Counted from the stretch's first letter, positions 23,026 through 35,764 are shown. The stretch is DNA of 64,000 bases from Pyxicephalus adspersus (GCF_032062135.1 NC_092859.1:110763058-110827057), one strand, 5' to 3'. Numbers and translations: made by a program. The notes: a model not told the origin generated them from the sequence alone.

Positions 23026-25277
23026 CAGGAAGGAGTGGAAAGATCTCTGCATTGTAGCTGAAAAATGGAGCATGTCAGTAGTTCAGATGGTTGTGCAGGA
23101 GAGAAGACGAGGCAAGCAAGAAATAGGGTTAGCATGTGTTAGTGTGTGTTAATGTCTCACTTGGCAGTTGGAAGGTGTTACCATACAGACATGATATAAA
23201 CTACAGTTTTCATACCACATACCTTTACACTCAAATATTTATAATGCAAAATAGAAAATCTAGATGCTATTTCCCCTAGTCTTTGCAAAACTGCTGCATT
23301 GCAGGAAAGGAAAGATTGTGCATTGATGGATCATAAACACTAAATTGGATGTTTATATTACAAAATAAAAAAAAATACCTTTAATGATGTTTCATAAAAA
23401 TAATATTCTCAGTTACACCAGTTCACTAGTCTGCATCACAAAACAACTTGTATGATGCAATCTGAAACACAATTGGGAATGATATCATTCATTTATCTCC
23501 CATATCTTTATTTTATGAAGTTCCAGCAGAACTGAATATATTGGCTCAGAGCTAACCGTTTTTAATGCAACCAAAGATGGACATGTATAAATAAGGGTTT
23601 AAAAGTAATACTGAAAAAAAAAGAAAGAAAGACATAGGTATTTGGCTATTTATTGCCTTTTTAAACTAACAACGTTGAACCTACTAACATTCTATTGACA
23701 AGCAAGCTAGTACATACACTAAATGTACCAGTTACGGCTTGATTTAAAAGTATGTGTTTTTAATCCCCATATGCCACATTAATAGAGATAACAGTGACTG
23801 TACCATCATTTGCTGATAACTGTGGCTGCCTGAATATGCCTTTTGACTATGGCTGTGCAAGGGACAGCTGTAATGATTTGTTATGCCTCCTGCGTCTCTT
23901 CCTCTTCTGTTCTCTCACATCAAAGTCAAGTCTGCTAATAATAAATGTACTTCCAGGGCTGAAAATTCTGTTCTGTTAATGAAATGAGAGGTAACCTTTA
24001 TATGACTTGAAGGACACCAAGTGCCAAACAGTCCTCAGGGCTTTAAAAACTAATTATACAAGGAGAATCCGTCCATTATTCCTTTCTTTGCCCTGCTGAG
24101 CAAAATGTGCTTAATATGCTGAAACCGTGTCTGCTTACCTTGCCTGGGTGATGGCTGTTGATTCATGCATCCCACAACTTGAAACTTAAAGCACAGAACC
24201 CTTGAATGAGGGGTTGATAAGAAAACTGCCGAGCAGTGCAGATCAATGGGCAGGATACAGGCTCAATACATATAACTGTCTTTTTCTGTAACAAGGGTTT
24301 GGATATATGAAATGCATAGCAAACTGGTACCAACTTATTTAACCCATTAAAAATAAATAAGGTCATGCCTAGTTACTTTTGTAGCCCATGTTCAATGATA
24401 AATGGTATGTAATGGTGATCACGAATGATATTCCTGAAAGGCAAGAGAGTAAAAGTGGTAAGAGAGTCATTCTCATCCCTTTATCTGTAGGGAAATAACT
24501 GCTGAGTGGATATACCAACTGATACCACCATTTTATAAACACATGATCAGTTATTAAAAAGAACCCTCTGCATTCCCAGTCCACTGAATATTCCAACAAG
24601 GTGAAGATAACAACCTCATTAGTCAGAACTTACATGAGTCTTCAGTTTATTTATGCATTTATGCTCTTGATGGTTGCGCTTATTTCAATATTATTTTTAT
24701 CTGGATTCTTTTGAAGGTTCTCAGTACATCTGCTAATGTGTATTATAATATAAAATATTACTACAAATGTATATTCTCTATATCCTTTTAGGGTTCAGTA
24801 GATTTAACACTACTTTTTAAAACAATTTATACCATAAAGTATAGTTTAGGGAATGAAAATGATATGCAATCTATAAACTATATAACTAAGGGCATGGTCA
24901 GAATTCAGGCTTTTGTAATCATTTTTTTATATCCTGCAAACTTCTAAAACTGCCTTGCAAATGAAAATGAATAGGTCTGTTTTTAGCACTTTTGGTTTCC
25001 AAAACCAGCACCAGGTTTTGAAAATATCCTTGAAATGGAATTCTTTCAACCTAAGATAACATTCTTTTTTTTATCCTATCTCTTGTTTCCTTGTTTTAAA
25101 GTTTGAAGCTGCATTAGCATGTAGCAGTGCAAACGAAACAATCTTTTAAAATGTTGTCCTTTTACTTAATACATTTTTTTCACTAACTACAAGAGTAATA
25201 AATGTAAGAGTCATTCTTCCAATCAACCACTACATTAATATTGTGTTGTGTTAGTTGTGGATTTAGAGTAGTAATTT

Positions 25278-25349
25278 TAGCAGGGGTTCCCGGATACTTG
25301 AAACTTACTTTAAGGGGTTCCTCATGATAAAAAGGTTGTGAACCACTGG
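25278..25349. mobile_element. short hAT-like remnant
   Basis: It reads caggggttcccggatac and ends ggttgtgaaccactgg. These are the two inverted ends of a very short hAT-type element with almost no interior. Confidence 0.45.
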
Positions 25350-25784
25350 GATAGAGTTATTTTTCTTTTAAAAGCAAACTCCTGATTACATGCTCTTCCC
25401 ATTATTGGGTATTTTTGAATTTTTTTTTTCAGGTAACTGGGAGCAGGGAGGAAATTTGGAAGCAGCAGGTTATCAGAATCTTTTTGTAGCTGACAATTTC
25501 CATGCCCACATGAGTTTATACACTGGTATATAGTGTATTTTTTTTTTAATCACAATAGTAATTATTATGACAAATCTAAACAAATTGTTAATATTGCCGT
25601 AGTATTTCATGGTCCTCAAATATAGTACAGAGCATGCATAATTTTAGATATACTATATGTACAACATTTTACCTTGAAACTATGTTGTATGAGTGTAAAT
25701 CCAGAAAGCTGATAACTGATTTTTATGACTGGAAGCTGGATGTCAAGCTGTGCTATATCCAACTGCAGGAGAGACTGGCTTAAC

Positions 25785-25925
25785 ATTGTTTTTTTAATTT
25801 CACTCACCCAACCATCTCCCATTGTCAGTTCCTCCATCTTCTTCCCTGCCTACTTTCCCTCTTGGGCCATTTTGACTGGTTGGGCAGGATTTGGTTCTCA
25901 TAAGGAACCCCCCCATGCTTTAATA
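25785..25925. mobile_element. MITE-like repeat shared with 39.4 and 42.5 kb
   Basis: The segment ttgggccattttgactggtt followed by gggcaggat matches tggccatcttgattggttgg, gtcaggat at 42.43 kb. No clean ends are visible. Confidence 0.4.
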
Positions 25926-26080
25926 TGGTCTTAAAAACTGTATATATGGATTTTTTGAATTCCATTCCAATTTACATGTACATTGAACATATTGATTGTG
26001 AACATATCTATTGAGTAAGTGAATATATTTATTGAGTGAACATAATAATTTAATGCAATGAGTTAGATGAACCTGACTTG

Positions 26081-26178
26081 TCATTATTATTAAGCAGTAA
26101 TAGCGCTGTACATTACATAGGGGTTGCAAATGACAGATAGATACAGACAGTGACACAGGAGGAGGAGAGGACCCTGCC
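26081..26178 (-). mobile_element. SINE 3' part, reverse copy
   Basis: Its reverse complement reads agggtcctctcctcct, then gtcactgtctgtatct, gtcatttgcaacccctat and gtaatgtacagcgct. It matches 9813-9946. Confidence 0.6.
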
Positions 26179-28060
26179 TCAAGTCATTGCTGTGCGATCC
26201 CAAATTCTGAAACTGAAACTATAGTTCCGATTTAACCAAAAGCTTAACAACATCTAATGTTGTTAGTAAAGCTGATACTCCTGATACTAGTAGCAAAATG
26301 TTGTACCATGTTAGTTATCAATGAAAAGAGGAAGTCTGCAGTTCTGAAGCTTATACAGTATCCTTTAATCACTACCTTTAAATTTGCATTTAAATAAATA
26401 GTTCTTATACTTATTGAAAACGAATGTGTCTTTATAGCTTGTATGTTAATGCAGATGATTTTTTTTAACTCCAAGCTTTCTAACATTGAAAAAGAAATTG
26501 TCAAGTACATAAATTTAAAGTAGTTCCTTTTTTTTGTTATGTTAAGATGTTTCGATTTTTATCTAATAGCTTGGTTTGAAATCCATAAAAATAAGGAGCT
26601 TCCTAAAGATTTTCCTTCCTCAGTCACTCCAGCATACTACACAATGAAAAATCCTTATTATTTATGTTTAGTATAGTGTAGGTTTTGATTTTCATATTAC
26701 AGACTGCTGTATTAACTACATTGTAATACACAAAAATGTATTAGTGGTTTTGATGCCTGTTTCAAAATATACATTTTATGGGATCGTGTGGTAGTGTTTT
26801 CCATAAAAACCCAAGCATGTGTGAACTCTTACCAACATACTCTTCCTAAAGTAAGCAAGCTTAGATGTGTTTAGAAAGAGTCATTTCCCTTGTCACCACA
26901 GCACAGCCATAATACTTGATTGCAAACTCTACCCTTCTGTTGATTGCCAAGTGGTGTTTAAAATGATTATCACTAGACATTAATGCAAAAAGACCATTCC
27001 ATGTTTAAACCACAATTTCCAACAACCAACAGGTCTGTAATCAAACAAAAATTGTTCTACCAAAATCCTGTTTCCCATCATATTTGAAAAAGATGGCCAG
27101 GAGTCTAATCTCTCAAAATGTATGCTGTTATAATCAATCAAAAGCATTAGTAATCAGCATCTGATTATACAACACATTCCTGGCAATATTAATCAAAAAG
27201 ATTAATATATTTTCAATTTGAAAGGTACTTATGTCTCTATCAAATGGGGCATACATAAGAAATATCTAATCTAGAGTTTTATTAGTTAAAAAGAACAAAA
27301 TTCTTGAGTGTTAACATTAAATGTAGCTTTTCTTTTATTGATCAACTGTAAAAATGTCCTTTTGGTACTAAGGTTCCTTGTGATTACACATATTGTGCAG
27401 CAGAACAATAAATAGGTTTATTGAGAAAGGAAGGTGCAAGAGTAATATACAGAGAACAGTAAACTAAACCTCATCGGAAATCCTCTTTTAAAGCCAAACA
27501 ACCAAAAAAAAAAAGGGAGTTTATTTCAATAAATGTATATTTTCACTGTTTTCAGCATCTATAGTGACTGTACCTGCAGTTTAGACCTTCAGTCTAGAAA
27601 ACGAACCCATCCATTATATTGATCCATAAATTTACAGCCTGAAATCTACTGAGGTTGGATAAGGACTAAGCAAGCTCTATTCTCTGTCCACTGGACCACA
27701 CTAACCATCAGTCAAAGTGCTGTGCAAGTACCTTGTATGTGTAAGAGAAGTCTTACAATGCAGGCCCACTGAATCAAAATTTCACCCGTTAACATTTCAC
27801 TTTCACTTTTGAATTTTAGCATTTGAATATCTAAAACTAGAAACACATTTTTGCAAGAGTTTGCATAACCACTAAAAATGATCACTTGGCCACATGTGTT
27901 TCTTCAAGATGGGTTGAAGTTTAACTCCTGCTAACCTGAAAGATATTTGGGCTGTTCCTATTGCAGTGCCTATAATTAAAATAAATTACACATCTCAGTC
28001 ATCTTTGGCACTGTGGCATTTGGGTAGAGGATTTGCCAGTGAAGTTTTTAAAAAAAATTT

Positions 28061-28160
28061 TTAGCCAGTATTTATATAGCACAGACATATTACGCAGCGC
28101 TTTACAAAGTCCATTATAATGTCACTAACTGTCTCTCAATTGTACTCCGAATCTAATGTA
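28061..28160 (-). mobile_element. SINE tail, reverse copy
   Basis: The sequence agtatttatatagcacag, then acatattacgcagcgcttta and gtcactaactgtctctca is the reverse of the tail of the SINE at 22701-23025. Confidence 0.65.
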
Positions 28161-28639
28161 AATCCGAGGGATATACAAAAAAAACTTTAAACTTAAAGCC
28201 CTCTCCATAAAAGCCGATGAAGCCACATTCTTAGCTTCTAATTTTATATGCAGTTATGATAATGTTACGACATAAGCCATTTGATGGCTTAAAAGTTTGT
28301 AAGCTGACAAAAACACTCTGCAACTATGACAATTATGAACTCTTTCATTCTTTAATTGTAACTGTTACAAGTAGTTACTGTTACAGGTAGGTTTACGTTC
28401 GTTACTAGTTTGAAAAAATAAAATTAACAGCAGAAAATATAATACACACAATTTCATCCAGTAATGTAATCACTATTCTGTTTTGGGTGTGATTCTCTGC
28501 ATAGCAGCTCTTACACTGGGAGAGGGAGTAGCTTTAGGATTCTGGTGATTCTATACAACATGGTGCTGTTAGCATTTAGAAAACCATTAGATATTATGAC
28601 CTTTACAGCTCGTCTTCGTAGGGAGTACAGAGCCAAGCA

Positions 28640-31240
28640 CATGTAACTTTAAGGAAAAATGACTCGCTTGTAAAGCTCACCTTCAACATAACATGGATGT
28701 CACCAAAAAGCTCTGGGAGGAAGCCATGGTACAATTTAACACCCACGTTTTATCTGAAGTTCAGGCCAATTCTTTGTTTGTCAAACATAAGTTTTTCTGC
28801 TGGGGCAATAAAGGTGGCACCTTGCTGTTCAGACAAGGGAAGCCTCATACCCCAAAGCACTATATTTTGAAGGTCAGGTATCCTGCCACAGCTACATCTT
28901 TAATTTCACATGAAACTATCCTATCAGCCTTTGAGAGCTATTATGACCAACTCCACTTAGCACAGGCTACATGGCACAGACACCTTCCCAATGCCCCTAT
29001 TTCTGAAATTGAAATACGTAAAACCATGAGCTCTTTGGCAACTGAAAAAACTCCTTGCCCAGATGGCTATACGGCCGAGTTTTATAAACTGCTCAGTGAG
29101 GATGTAACTCCTCTCCTCGCAGACGTGTACAATAATGTCCAGACACATGCAACCCCCTACCCTGATTTTAATGCTGCATAAACAACGTTGATTCCGAAGG
29201 AGGGAAAGATCTGGTATTAGTTAAATAATAAATATAAGATTTTGGCCAAACTTATATCAAATAGACTCCAATCTTTCTTCCCTTCGATCCTAACAAGGCA
29301 TAAATCGGGCTTTGTTAGGAATCAAAACTTCACACGCCGAGGTTCTCCTAAATCAATGCTACCAATTCTGGATGCGGAAAAGGCATTCAATAAAATTTAA
29401 TGTCCCCTCCTGTATAGAATCTTGACAACTAGAGCGTTTGGGTTGGTATTGACTACATATATCCAATATATTTATTACAACCCAGCTACCAAACTCCTAA
29501 TTAATGGCTTTGTATCCAAACCTATTTACATGACCGCGGGGGCACCAGTAAAGGTTGCCCCCATTACCCCATTTTTTGTAAATTAGTCCTAGACCCCTTA
29601 CCGTGCCTTCTAGACACCTCCCCTGAATTCTGTGGAGTCCAGAAAAGAAACTGAACCTTGAAAATCACAGCTTTGCCTATGATCTTTTACTGTACATTGC
29701 TGACCCACAAAATAGCCTACCTCATATCCTGGAATTGATTACCCATTACAGACTGAAATTGGGGTATCAATCTAGACAAATCAAGAGCCCTGTACCTCTT
29801 AAAATTCCCTAAACCTAGCTGGAGCTAATCCCAGCCTTTTATCTGGTGCAAGGAAAACCACATAAACTCTATAGAGCAAACATCTTGCCTATACCCTCAG
29901 CCATTAAATACCTAGTACAAAGATGGATTCCTCCCCCATCATATTTGGGTAGGCTTTCTTAATAAAAAAAATAACTCTTTCAAACACGTCCCTTTGTAAT
30001 GCAGGTAAAAAAAAAATTATTTTTATGGCCTCTTTTGAACTTTTATCTGGGGGGGGAGACCTAGATATGACCTCTACACGCTGCAGAAGCCACAGAAGAA
30101 TGGTGGGTTGAACTTCCCAAATATAGAGTTATGTAATTGATTTGCCATCAATCGTTATTGCAGGGACTGGCTACATGGGACTAATTTGTATGCTGACTCA
30201 TTTGTATGAGCTAGACTAACAAAGTATTCCACACCTGCACCGAGCCAATGTTCTTCACATGCATAGAGTGTCTTCCCGTGCAAGTGCCCTTAAATCCAAT
30301 TCTATTATCCAGTAGGAAAATATGGCATAGAACTTGAATGTTACATAATCTGAATAGCCACTCCACTTTCTTTTTACCATTTTGGGGAAATCTTGATTTC
30401 TCGCAACCAGTAAGATATGCATCTTTGGACTCCTGGCCCGCCTTCAGAGTTTTAACTGTTAGATCCCTGATAAATCCTACCACCTGTGCCCCTCTCTCTT
30501 TTGAAGAAGTATTACAGCAGTACTCTCTTCTCAAAGAGGCACTTTTTATTTATCTACAAATGACGTCCTATGTCTCTAGAATATTTCAGAATCTTCGGGC
30601 TTTCCTAATGGGACTCACTGCCTTCTCCCAATGCCCAAAGTGCGGTGCCCAATAGGTGGACCTCTTCCATTCCCTCTGGTCATGCCCAAAAACCAAACAC
30701 TTTTGGCATACCTTTAAATGCTATACGTGTTGTCATCTAGTAAATTCCATTCCATTCCAGAGGCTTTGGACTTGCAGGGCTCCTGTATCACAAGGGGTAC
30801 TAAAAGATTCCCACCCATAATATCTTTAGCTGCAAAAAGAAGCCATTCTACATAAATGGATAACCCGAACCCTCCCTGTGTCTCTTCCTTGAAAAGCTTA
30901 TGTTTGTGCTTCAAATGGAAAGGATATATAGACACTATTCCCACTCTTGCGAAGCAATTCAATCTTTCCAATTAACACTTTGGTATATCTAAAGGATACT
31001 TCTCCCTCCTGCTCCACGTCTAGTCTAGACTGCAAACTACCATGGGGCCTGAGCACAGATGATACCTTCTGAGTACTTTAGGTTTCTGGTGTTGTCTATG
31101 TTTCCTTCTATTATCGTATTATTGGTATATTGTTCCCTGTTTAATTTTTACATTGTAATTGTATGATGATGTGCCTCAATTCTGTGTCAATTTCCAACCC
31201 TGTTGTTTGTAATATTTCTCGTATCCTCACAAAAATAAAA
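28640..31240 (+). mobile_element. decayed Tx1/L1-like LINE
   Basis: About 2.6 kb of the second half of a non-LTR retrotransposon: the reverse-transcriptase domain and C-terminal region in several broken frames, then an untranslated tail ending in cctcacaaaaataaaat. A DNA element has landed in the A-rich end at 31241. The 5' end, including ORF1 and the endonuclease, is missing. The 5' limit is approximate. Confidence 0.75.
28693..30790 (+). pseudogene. reverse transcriptase of Tx1/L1-like LINE, broken
   Basis: The opening open stretch (28693-29181) ends with CPDGYTAEFYKLLSEDVTPL, the conserved PG-DG-T-EFYK block of L1-type reverse transcriptase (here Gly changed to Cys before PDG). After a stop, further motifs follow in other frames: ILAKLISNRLQSFFPSIL, KSGFVRNQ, LDAEKAFNKI (motif A, catalytic Asp kept) and FAYDLLLYIAD at about 29672 (motif C, where the usual FADD has TAT at 29678-29680, so one catalytic Asp is lost). 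The C-terminal stretch near 30338-30720 contains CPKCGAQ, then a stop and LFHSLWSCPKTKHFW, the Cys-rich end of this clade. Many stops and frame changes make it inactive. Confidence 0.78.
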
Positions 31241-31242
31241 TA

Positions 31243-31753
31243 CCGTATTTTTCGCCGTATAAGACGCTCCGGAATATAAGACGCACCCAATTTTTAAGGA
31301 GGAAAATCTAGAAAAAAAAGATTCAGAAAGATTATTCCCCTTCTGATCACTCATGTGCCATTCANNNNNNNNNNNNNNNNNNNNNNNNNNNNNNNNNNNN
31401 NNNNNNNNNNNNNNNNNNNNNNNNNNNNNNNNNNNNNNNNNNNNNNNNNNNNNNNNNNNNNNNNNNNNNNNNNNNNNNNNNNNNNNNNNNNNNNNNNNNN
31501 NNNNNNNNNNNNNNNNNNNNNNNNNNNNNNNNNNNNNNNNNNNNNNNNNNNNNNNNNNNNNNNNNNNNNNNNNNNNNNNNNNNNNNNNNNNNNNNNNNNN
31601 NNNNNNNNNNNNNNNNNNNNNNNNNNNNNNNNNNNNATCGGGTGAGTATATTATTTTAATTATTTTATAACACATTTGTCGTACAGGACGCACTAACTTT
31701 TCCCCCCTAGTTTTGGGGAAGAAAAAGTGCGTCTTATACGGCAAAAAATACGG
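31243..31753. mobile_element. DNA element with CCGTATTTTT ends, TA target
   Basis: The left end is CCGTATTTTTCGCCGTATAA and the right end, reversed, is ccgtattttttgccgtataa. TA lies on both sides (31241-31242, 31754-31755). The interior includes an assembly gap (31365-31636). A partial second copy is at 20813-20932. The TA target suggests a Tc1/mariner-type superfamily, but no transposase is visible. Confidence 0.7.
31365..31636. other. assembly gap (272 N)
   Basis: A run of N inside the DNA element 31243-31753. Open frames crossing it are meaningless. Confidence 0.99.
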
Positions 31754-32047
31754 TACATAAAAAAGAAAAATATTAGTAGAGGAGAGAATAGAGTGAGAAA
31801 GTGGGTAGTGAATCTCTGCTGTATTACTTAATTGAAGTCAACCAATCTGGATCTGAATTCTGGTAGCACTGCCTGGATCATGGTCATCAAGGCTCAAAAG
31901 TCCGCTGAAAATTGTACAAAACCTTTGGAAAATAGACAGCTACCATATACTGTATGTATTTGTATTTCTCTGGGAGAAACTGAAACAAAATTATTTGGGT
32001 AGACTGAATATTTAACCTCAAAGTTTTAATATTTTACTCTGACTTAC

Positions 32048-32203
32048 CGTATAAAATCTTCCTCATCCTCCCTTTTAGGTCTTAATTGTTTAGGTTGTGT
32101 CATGTTCAGCCAGTTGGGAAGGGACTTTAGTAGCCTAGTGATGTCATCGTCCTTTGCCCAGGAAGCACTGATTACCAGCTTTTCATCTGTCTGAACAATG
32201 CTC
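32048..32203 (-). CDS. EXOC4: EXOC4 (SEC8) internal exon, third in window
   Basis: A 156-nt exon of Sec8. The acceptor has a strong pyrimidine tract (tctttttttt cttgcag) and the donor is ATACG|GTAAGT. The leading G completes an Arg codon (AG+G), 51 codons follow, and CG is carried into the next exon. Visible blocks are [30 protein letters not shown] and [12 protein letters not shown], with an acidic/basic stretch near the end. The match to vertebrate EXOC4 is clear in residue order and phase. It sits between two assembly gaps (31365-31636 and 32870-33101) but is itself complete. There are no stops. Confidence 0.95.
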
Positions 32204-32869
32204 CTGCAAGAAAAAAAAGAAAAAGACAGGTTAGATCACATCCTAAATCTAGACTATATGACATTAAGGGATAAAACATAATATGGACATTTAAAATGTG
32301 TCGTAGGTTTATGAAGAATACTGTTAGTCCTTTAAAATGCAAAACACAAAAAATCATTTTGGATTTGGATTACATTTGGATTTCAGATCAAGTACCCATT
32401 TTGCTGTAGGGAGACTCACTTTTACTGCTGGTAACATGAAAAATCATGTTTTGATATCTTCCTACTGGAGATGTTAAGATATGCATTAAGAGGGATCATA
32501 CAAAAAGAGGGATATAGCAATACAAATTACAGAATGGCTGTAGTTAACATTGATCTCACAAGCAGTGTGGAACCTCCATATCTTCTTCACCAACACAGGT
32601 TATTAAGTGAAAACAGCTTTGTTCGGTCTATATTAAGTATTAATTTGCTGCATGTGTCCTATTGGGGAGAATTCTCTTTAGGTTTTGTACTGAAGATGAA
32701 TCAGGAAGTGAGAGGACATCTTTAGAAAGCAAGTGGAATTCCTCATTTTGAGAGTTGTAACAGAACAAATGTCCCCACTGCAGAATTTCCCCCACCTCAT
32801 GTTTTGATGACAACTTCAAAATTCTGGAATTCCTATAACTCGAACCAGCGAAATCATCACAAAAACAAC

Positions 32870-33101
32870 NNNNNNNNNNNNNNNNNNNNNNNNNNNNNNN
32901 NNNNNNNNNNNNNNNNNNNNNNNNNNNNNNNNNNNNNNNNNNNNNNNNNNNNNNNNNNNNNNNNNNNNNNNNNNNNNNNNNNNNNNNNNNNNNNNNNNNN
33001 NNNNNNNNNNNNNNNNNNNNNNNNNNNNNNNNNNNNNNNNNNNNNNNNNNNNNNNNNNNNNNNNNNNNNNNNNNNNNNNNNNNNNNNNNNNNNNNNNNNN
33101 N
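32870..33101. other. assembly gap (232 N)
   Basis: A run of N immediately left of a Harbinger-like MITE fragment, probably covering its left half. Confidence 0.99.
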
Positions 33102-33280
33102 CGAACGTCTGTCCTGGCTGAGCCTCAAACGATGGATGACAAACGATCGTAATGCAAATAAAGGGAAGAGAGTGCGGCACCATCGTTCTCCCCCCTCCCC
33201 TGACCATAAAGCACAACGCTGCTGTATGTACAGCACTCGTTCATGAATCGTGCAGTCATGCACATGTGTACTTAGGCTTA
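33102..33280. mobile_element. Harbinger-like MITE fragment next to gap
   Basis: It contains tctgtcctggctgagcc, aacgatcgtaatgcaaat, ccccctcccctgaccataa and a right end tgtgtacttaggctta. These are the core and end of the copies at 4374 and 17630. The left end is lost in the gap. Confidence 0.6.
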
Positions 33281-33395
33281 GGTTGCTGCAACTGAAAACT
33301 GTGTGAACCTAGCCCTATGCAGTGAAAGCAGAGTAAGCAATTTCAGTACAGGAGAGAAGCATGAATGACTGTGCAAGGCTCAATCTGGGGTTAAA

Positions 33396-33545
33396 GCGGC
33401 CATAAACTCAACATTTTCACTTACAAAAAAGGTAGGTACACAACCCTTTTATGTAAGGAAAAATGTTAATATTTTTTTAGGTGCAACACCCTTTAAAAAA
33501 AAAAAAAAAAAAACGCATCCCAGAAGCCTCTAGGTGTCTTCATGC
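33396..33545. mobile_element. TTAAAG-family repeat fragment
   Basis: It begins ttaaagcggccataaactca. It shares the tgcaacaccctttaaaa and ttatgtaaggaaaaatg words (in reverse) with the element at 62878-63325. An A-run of about 19 lies inside it. Confidence 0.5.
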
Positions 33546-34060
33546 GCATGTCCTAATCTTGGATTTATCATAGCTAAAAACAGAATTCCCCCCAAAATGT
33601 TTTCACTTACATAGAATAATCAATTCAATCCAAAACATGTTGAAACTTTTTAGCCGGGAGATACACAGAGGTTTAAGGAGGAATGACAGTAAGAAGGAGG
33701 CACCTCATTTGAAGCAAGTATTTGGATTCTCTGTAATCAGATATCGAGAATCTTAACAACAGAATCCTTTAAAAATCGCTTAATATAAAAATGATTGCAC
33801 CTATGTGTAATCAAATCCAAAACTCAAATATAAGGATATTCGTTAACTTAAATATAGAAACACCAGCTATCAACTGGCCATTAACTGTGCAAAAACACTA
33901 ATGTTAATAGTGCATATAACATGTACATCTTGTGTACTACACAACATCTTGTGTACTAAAGTGATGCATTTGTGCTCTACTCCTAAATTTTCTATATTTA
34001 TTTGTATCAACTCCTATCAAGACCTTCACATGCGCTGATGTATATTTCTACCCTTGGTAA

Positions 34061-35213
34061 AGGCTTAGTCTACACTGACTGTTTCCCCAGCGTTTAACCT
34101 GAGGCTTTTAAAGCCCATGTGTGAAGTCCCTATGCATTCCAATGGGCTATTCTACACCAGGACGTTTCCTTCAGACACATCTTTGAGCGTCATCTTAAAC
34201 GTTGCTTGCAACGTTTAAAAAATCAAACCGCTGGATCAACGCGAAAAAACGCGGGAATACGCATGAAAACGTTTGAAAACGCTGCCATTGAACTCAATAG
34301 ATGCTTTTTCAAGCGTTTTTAAGCTTTTATGAAAGCTTCCATTGAAAACAATGGGGGCTTTTATCAATGTTTTTAGCATGACTTTGGACTCTGGAAGCCC
34401 CCTTTATTAAGGAGACTCCAAGATCTCCACCACTCCACCCTGGGGAATGAGTACAGGGGTACATAAAACCCCTTACTCATTCCCTGAAAGGGTTAAAATG
34501 TGTAAAAAAAATTGGACGAGGCTTTAATGTTAAATTATTTTATTAAATGTGTGTGTTTGTGTAACAAAACTTTTTTTTTTTTTTACAGGTTATCCCAATG
34601 ACAGGATGATTTCCAGGGCTGCAATCATGACATGAGCACAGCCCTGGAAATCCTCCTGACAGTGAGGGATCGCAGGGCACTAGGGGTTAAATGAGGACAA
34701 GCCTCCCCATTCACCCCAAGTGCTCTGTGATTGGCTGGGAAATAGGAAACCCTGATGACAGCTCAAGCATTATCAGGATTTCCCTTTCCTCAGCCAATCA
34801 GGGAGCAGAGCAGACAGTGGAGCTTTACTATGCTGACAGCTCCGCTCCCCTGATCACTCCCGCAGCTCTAGAGGAGCTGTGACATGTATTACAGATACAG
34901 AACACATGTCACAGCTCCTCTAGGGCTGCAATTAAAGCCAACTTCTTTCCACATTTTAAACCTTTCAGGGAATGAGTAAGGTTTTTTTGTACCCCTGTAC
35001 TCATTCCCTGAAAGGGTTAAAAGTAAAACTTTTATAAACGCTTATGTAAAATCGCGGCAATTCATGGTAAAACGCGTCATAGGCGTTTATAAAAGTTTTT
35101 TAGCGTTTTAAAGTTAAGCTTTAAAACGCTTATAAAAGTGCTTAAAAAAGAAAATATACACGTGGTAGGAACGTTTATATGCATTTTTAAAATCGTTCAT
35201 GTAGACCCAGCCT
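34061..35213. mobile_element. 1.15-kb non-autonomous DNA element with inverted ends
   Basis: The left end aggcttagtctacactgac pairs with the right end (reversed: aggctgggtctacatgaac). Both arms are rich in aacg, gcgtttt and cttttataa words that complement each other, so most of the element is a long imperfect palindrome. An inner inverted pair, gggaatgagtacaggggtac (near 34442) and gtacccctgtactcattccc (near 34998), marks a second, nested palindromic unit. A TAA lies at the left edge. I can place no coding region. Confidence 0.6.
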
Positions 35214-35764
35214 AAAAGTGACCTGATATGGTTGGCCTAAAGTTATTGCTAACCTTTGCAATTTGTTTATCAAAAAACAACTTCATTTCACAGTTGCAAG
35301 TTATTATCATCTTTACTAACAAGGCATGCTTGGAAATTTGCAGTGACCCATTGTCCAAACTCCAAAACATACAGCATCCATCCTATTGTATTTAAAAACA
35401 TGTGCACATTAGTGATAACAAACTTGGACATCAACACCCAGCATAATTGTTATACCTCAATGAGAGGTCCAATGTCCAACAAATCAATGCATCTAAAATA
35501 AAGTTAAAAAAGGGAAGATCTATCATGTAACCTCAATCGAATATTTACAATTCAAAAACCATCCATTTACTTCAACAAATTTCCATTCATAGCTAGTGCC
35601 AATCCTACCTTAATGGCTTATATCCGGCACAAACTCCTACACACCATCAGTCACAGTTTAGAGAGAGGTGTCTGCTCCCCCATCCTCCTCTCTCTCTCAA
35701 CAAATAAAAACATAAAAATGTGCAATTACTAAATCTCTATATAAATAAAAGTATATTACCTGGG

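Larger units (their letters stand above)
21178..32047. other. EXOC4 intron (10870 bp)
   Basis: It contains C and TA simple repeats (21972-22142), a complete SINE (22701-23025), small hAT and MITE fragments (25.3 and 25.8 kb), SINE tails (26.1 and 28.1 kb), a decayed Tx1/L1-like LINE (28640-31240) and a DNA element with an assembly gap (31243-31753). The stretches 23030-25270 and 26180-28060 have no recognisable repeat or gene, apart from a moderately complex block near 23.8-24.1 kb. Confidence 0.7.

Noticed and set aside
31187..31744. Open frames running through N
   Set aside because: They cross the assembly gap at 31365-31636, so most residues are unknown. The same applies at 32640-33263 and 62398-62847.
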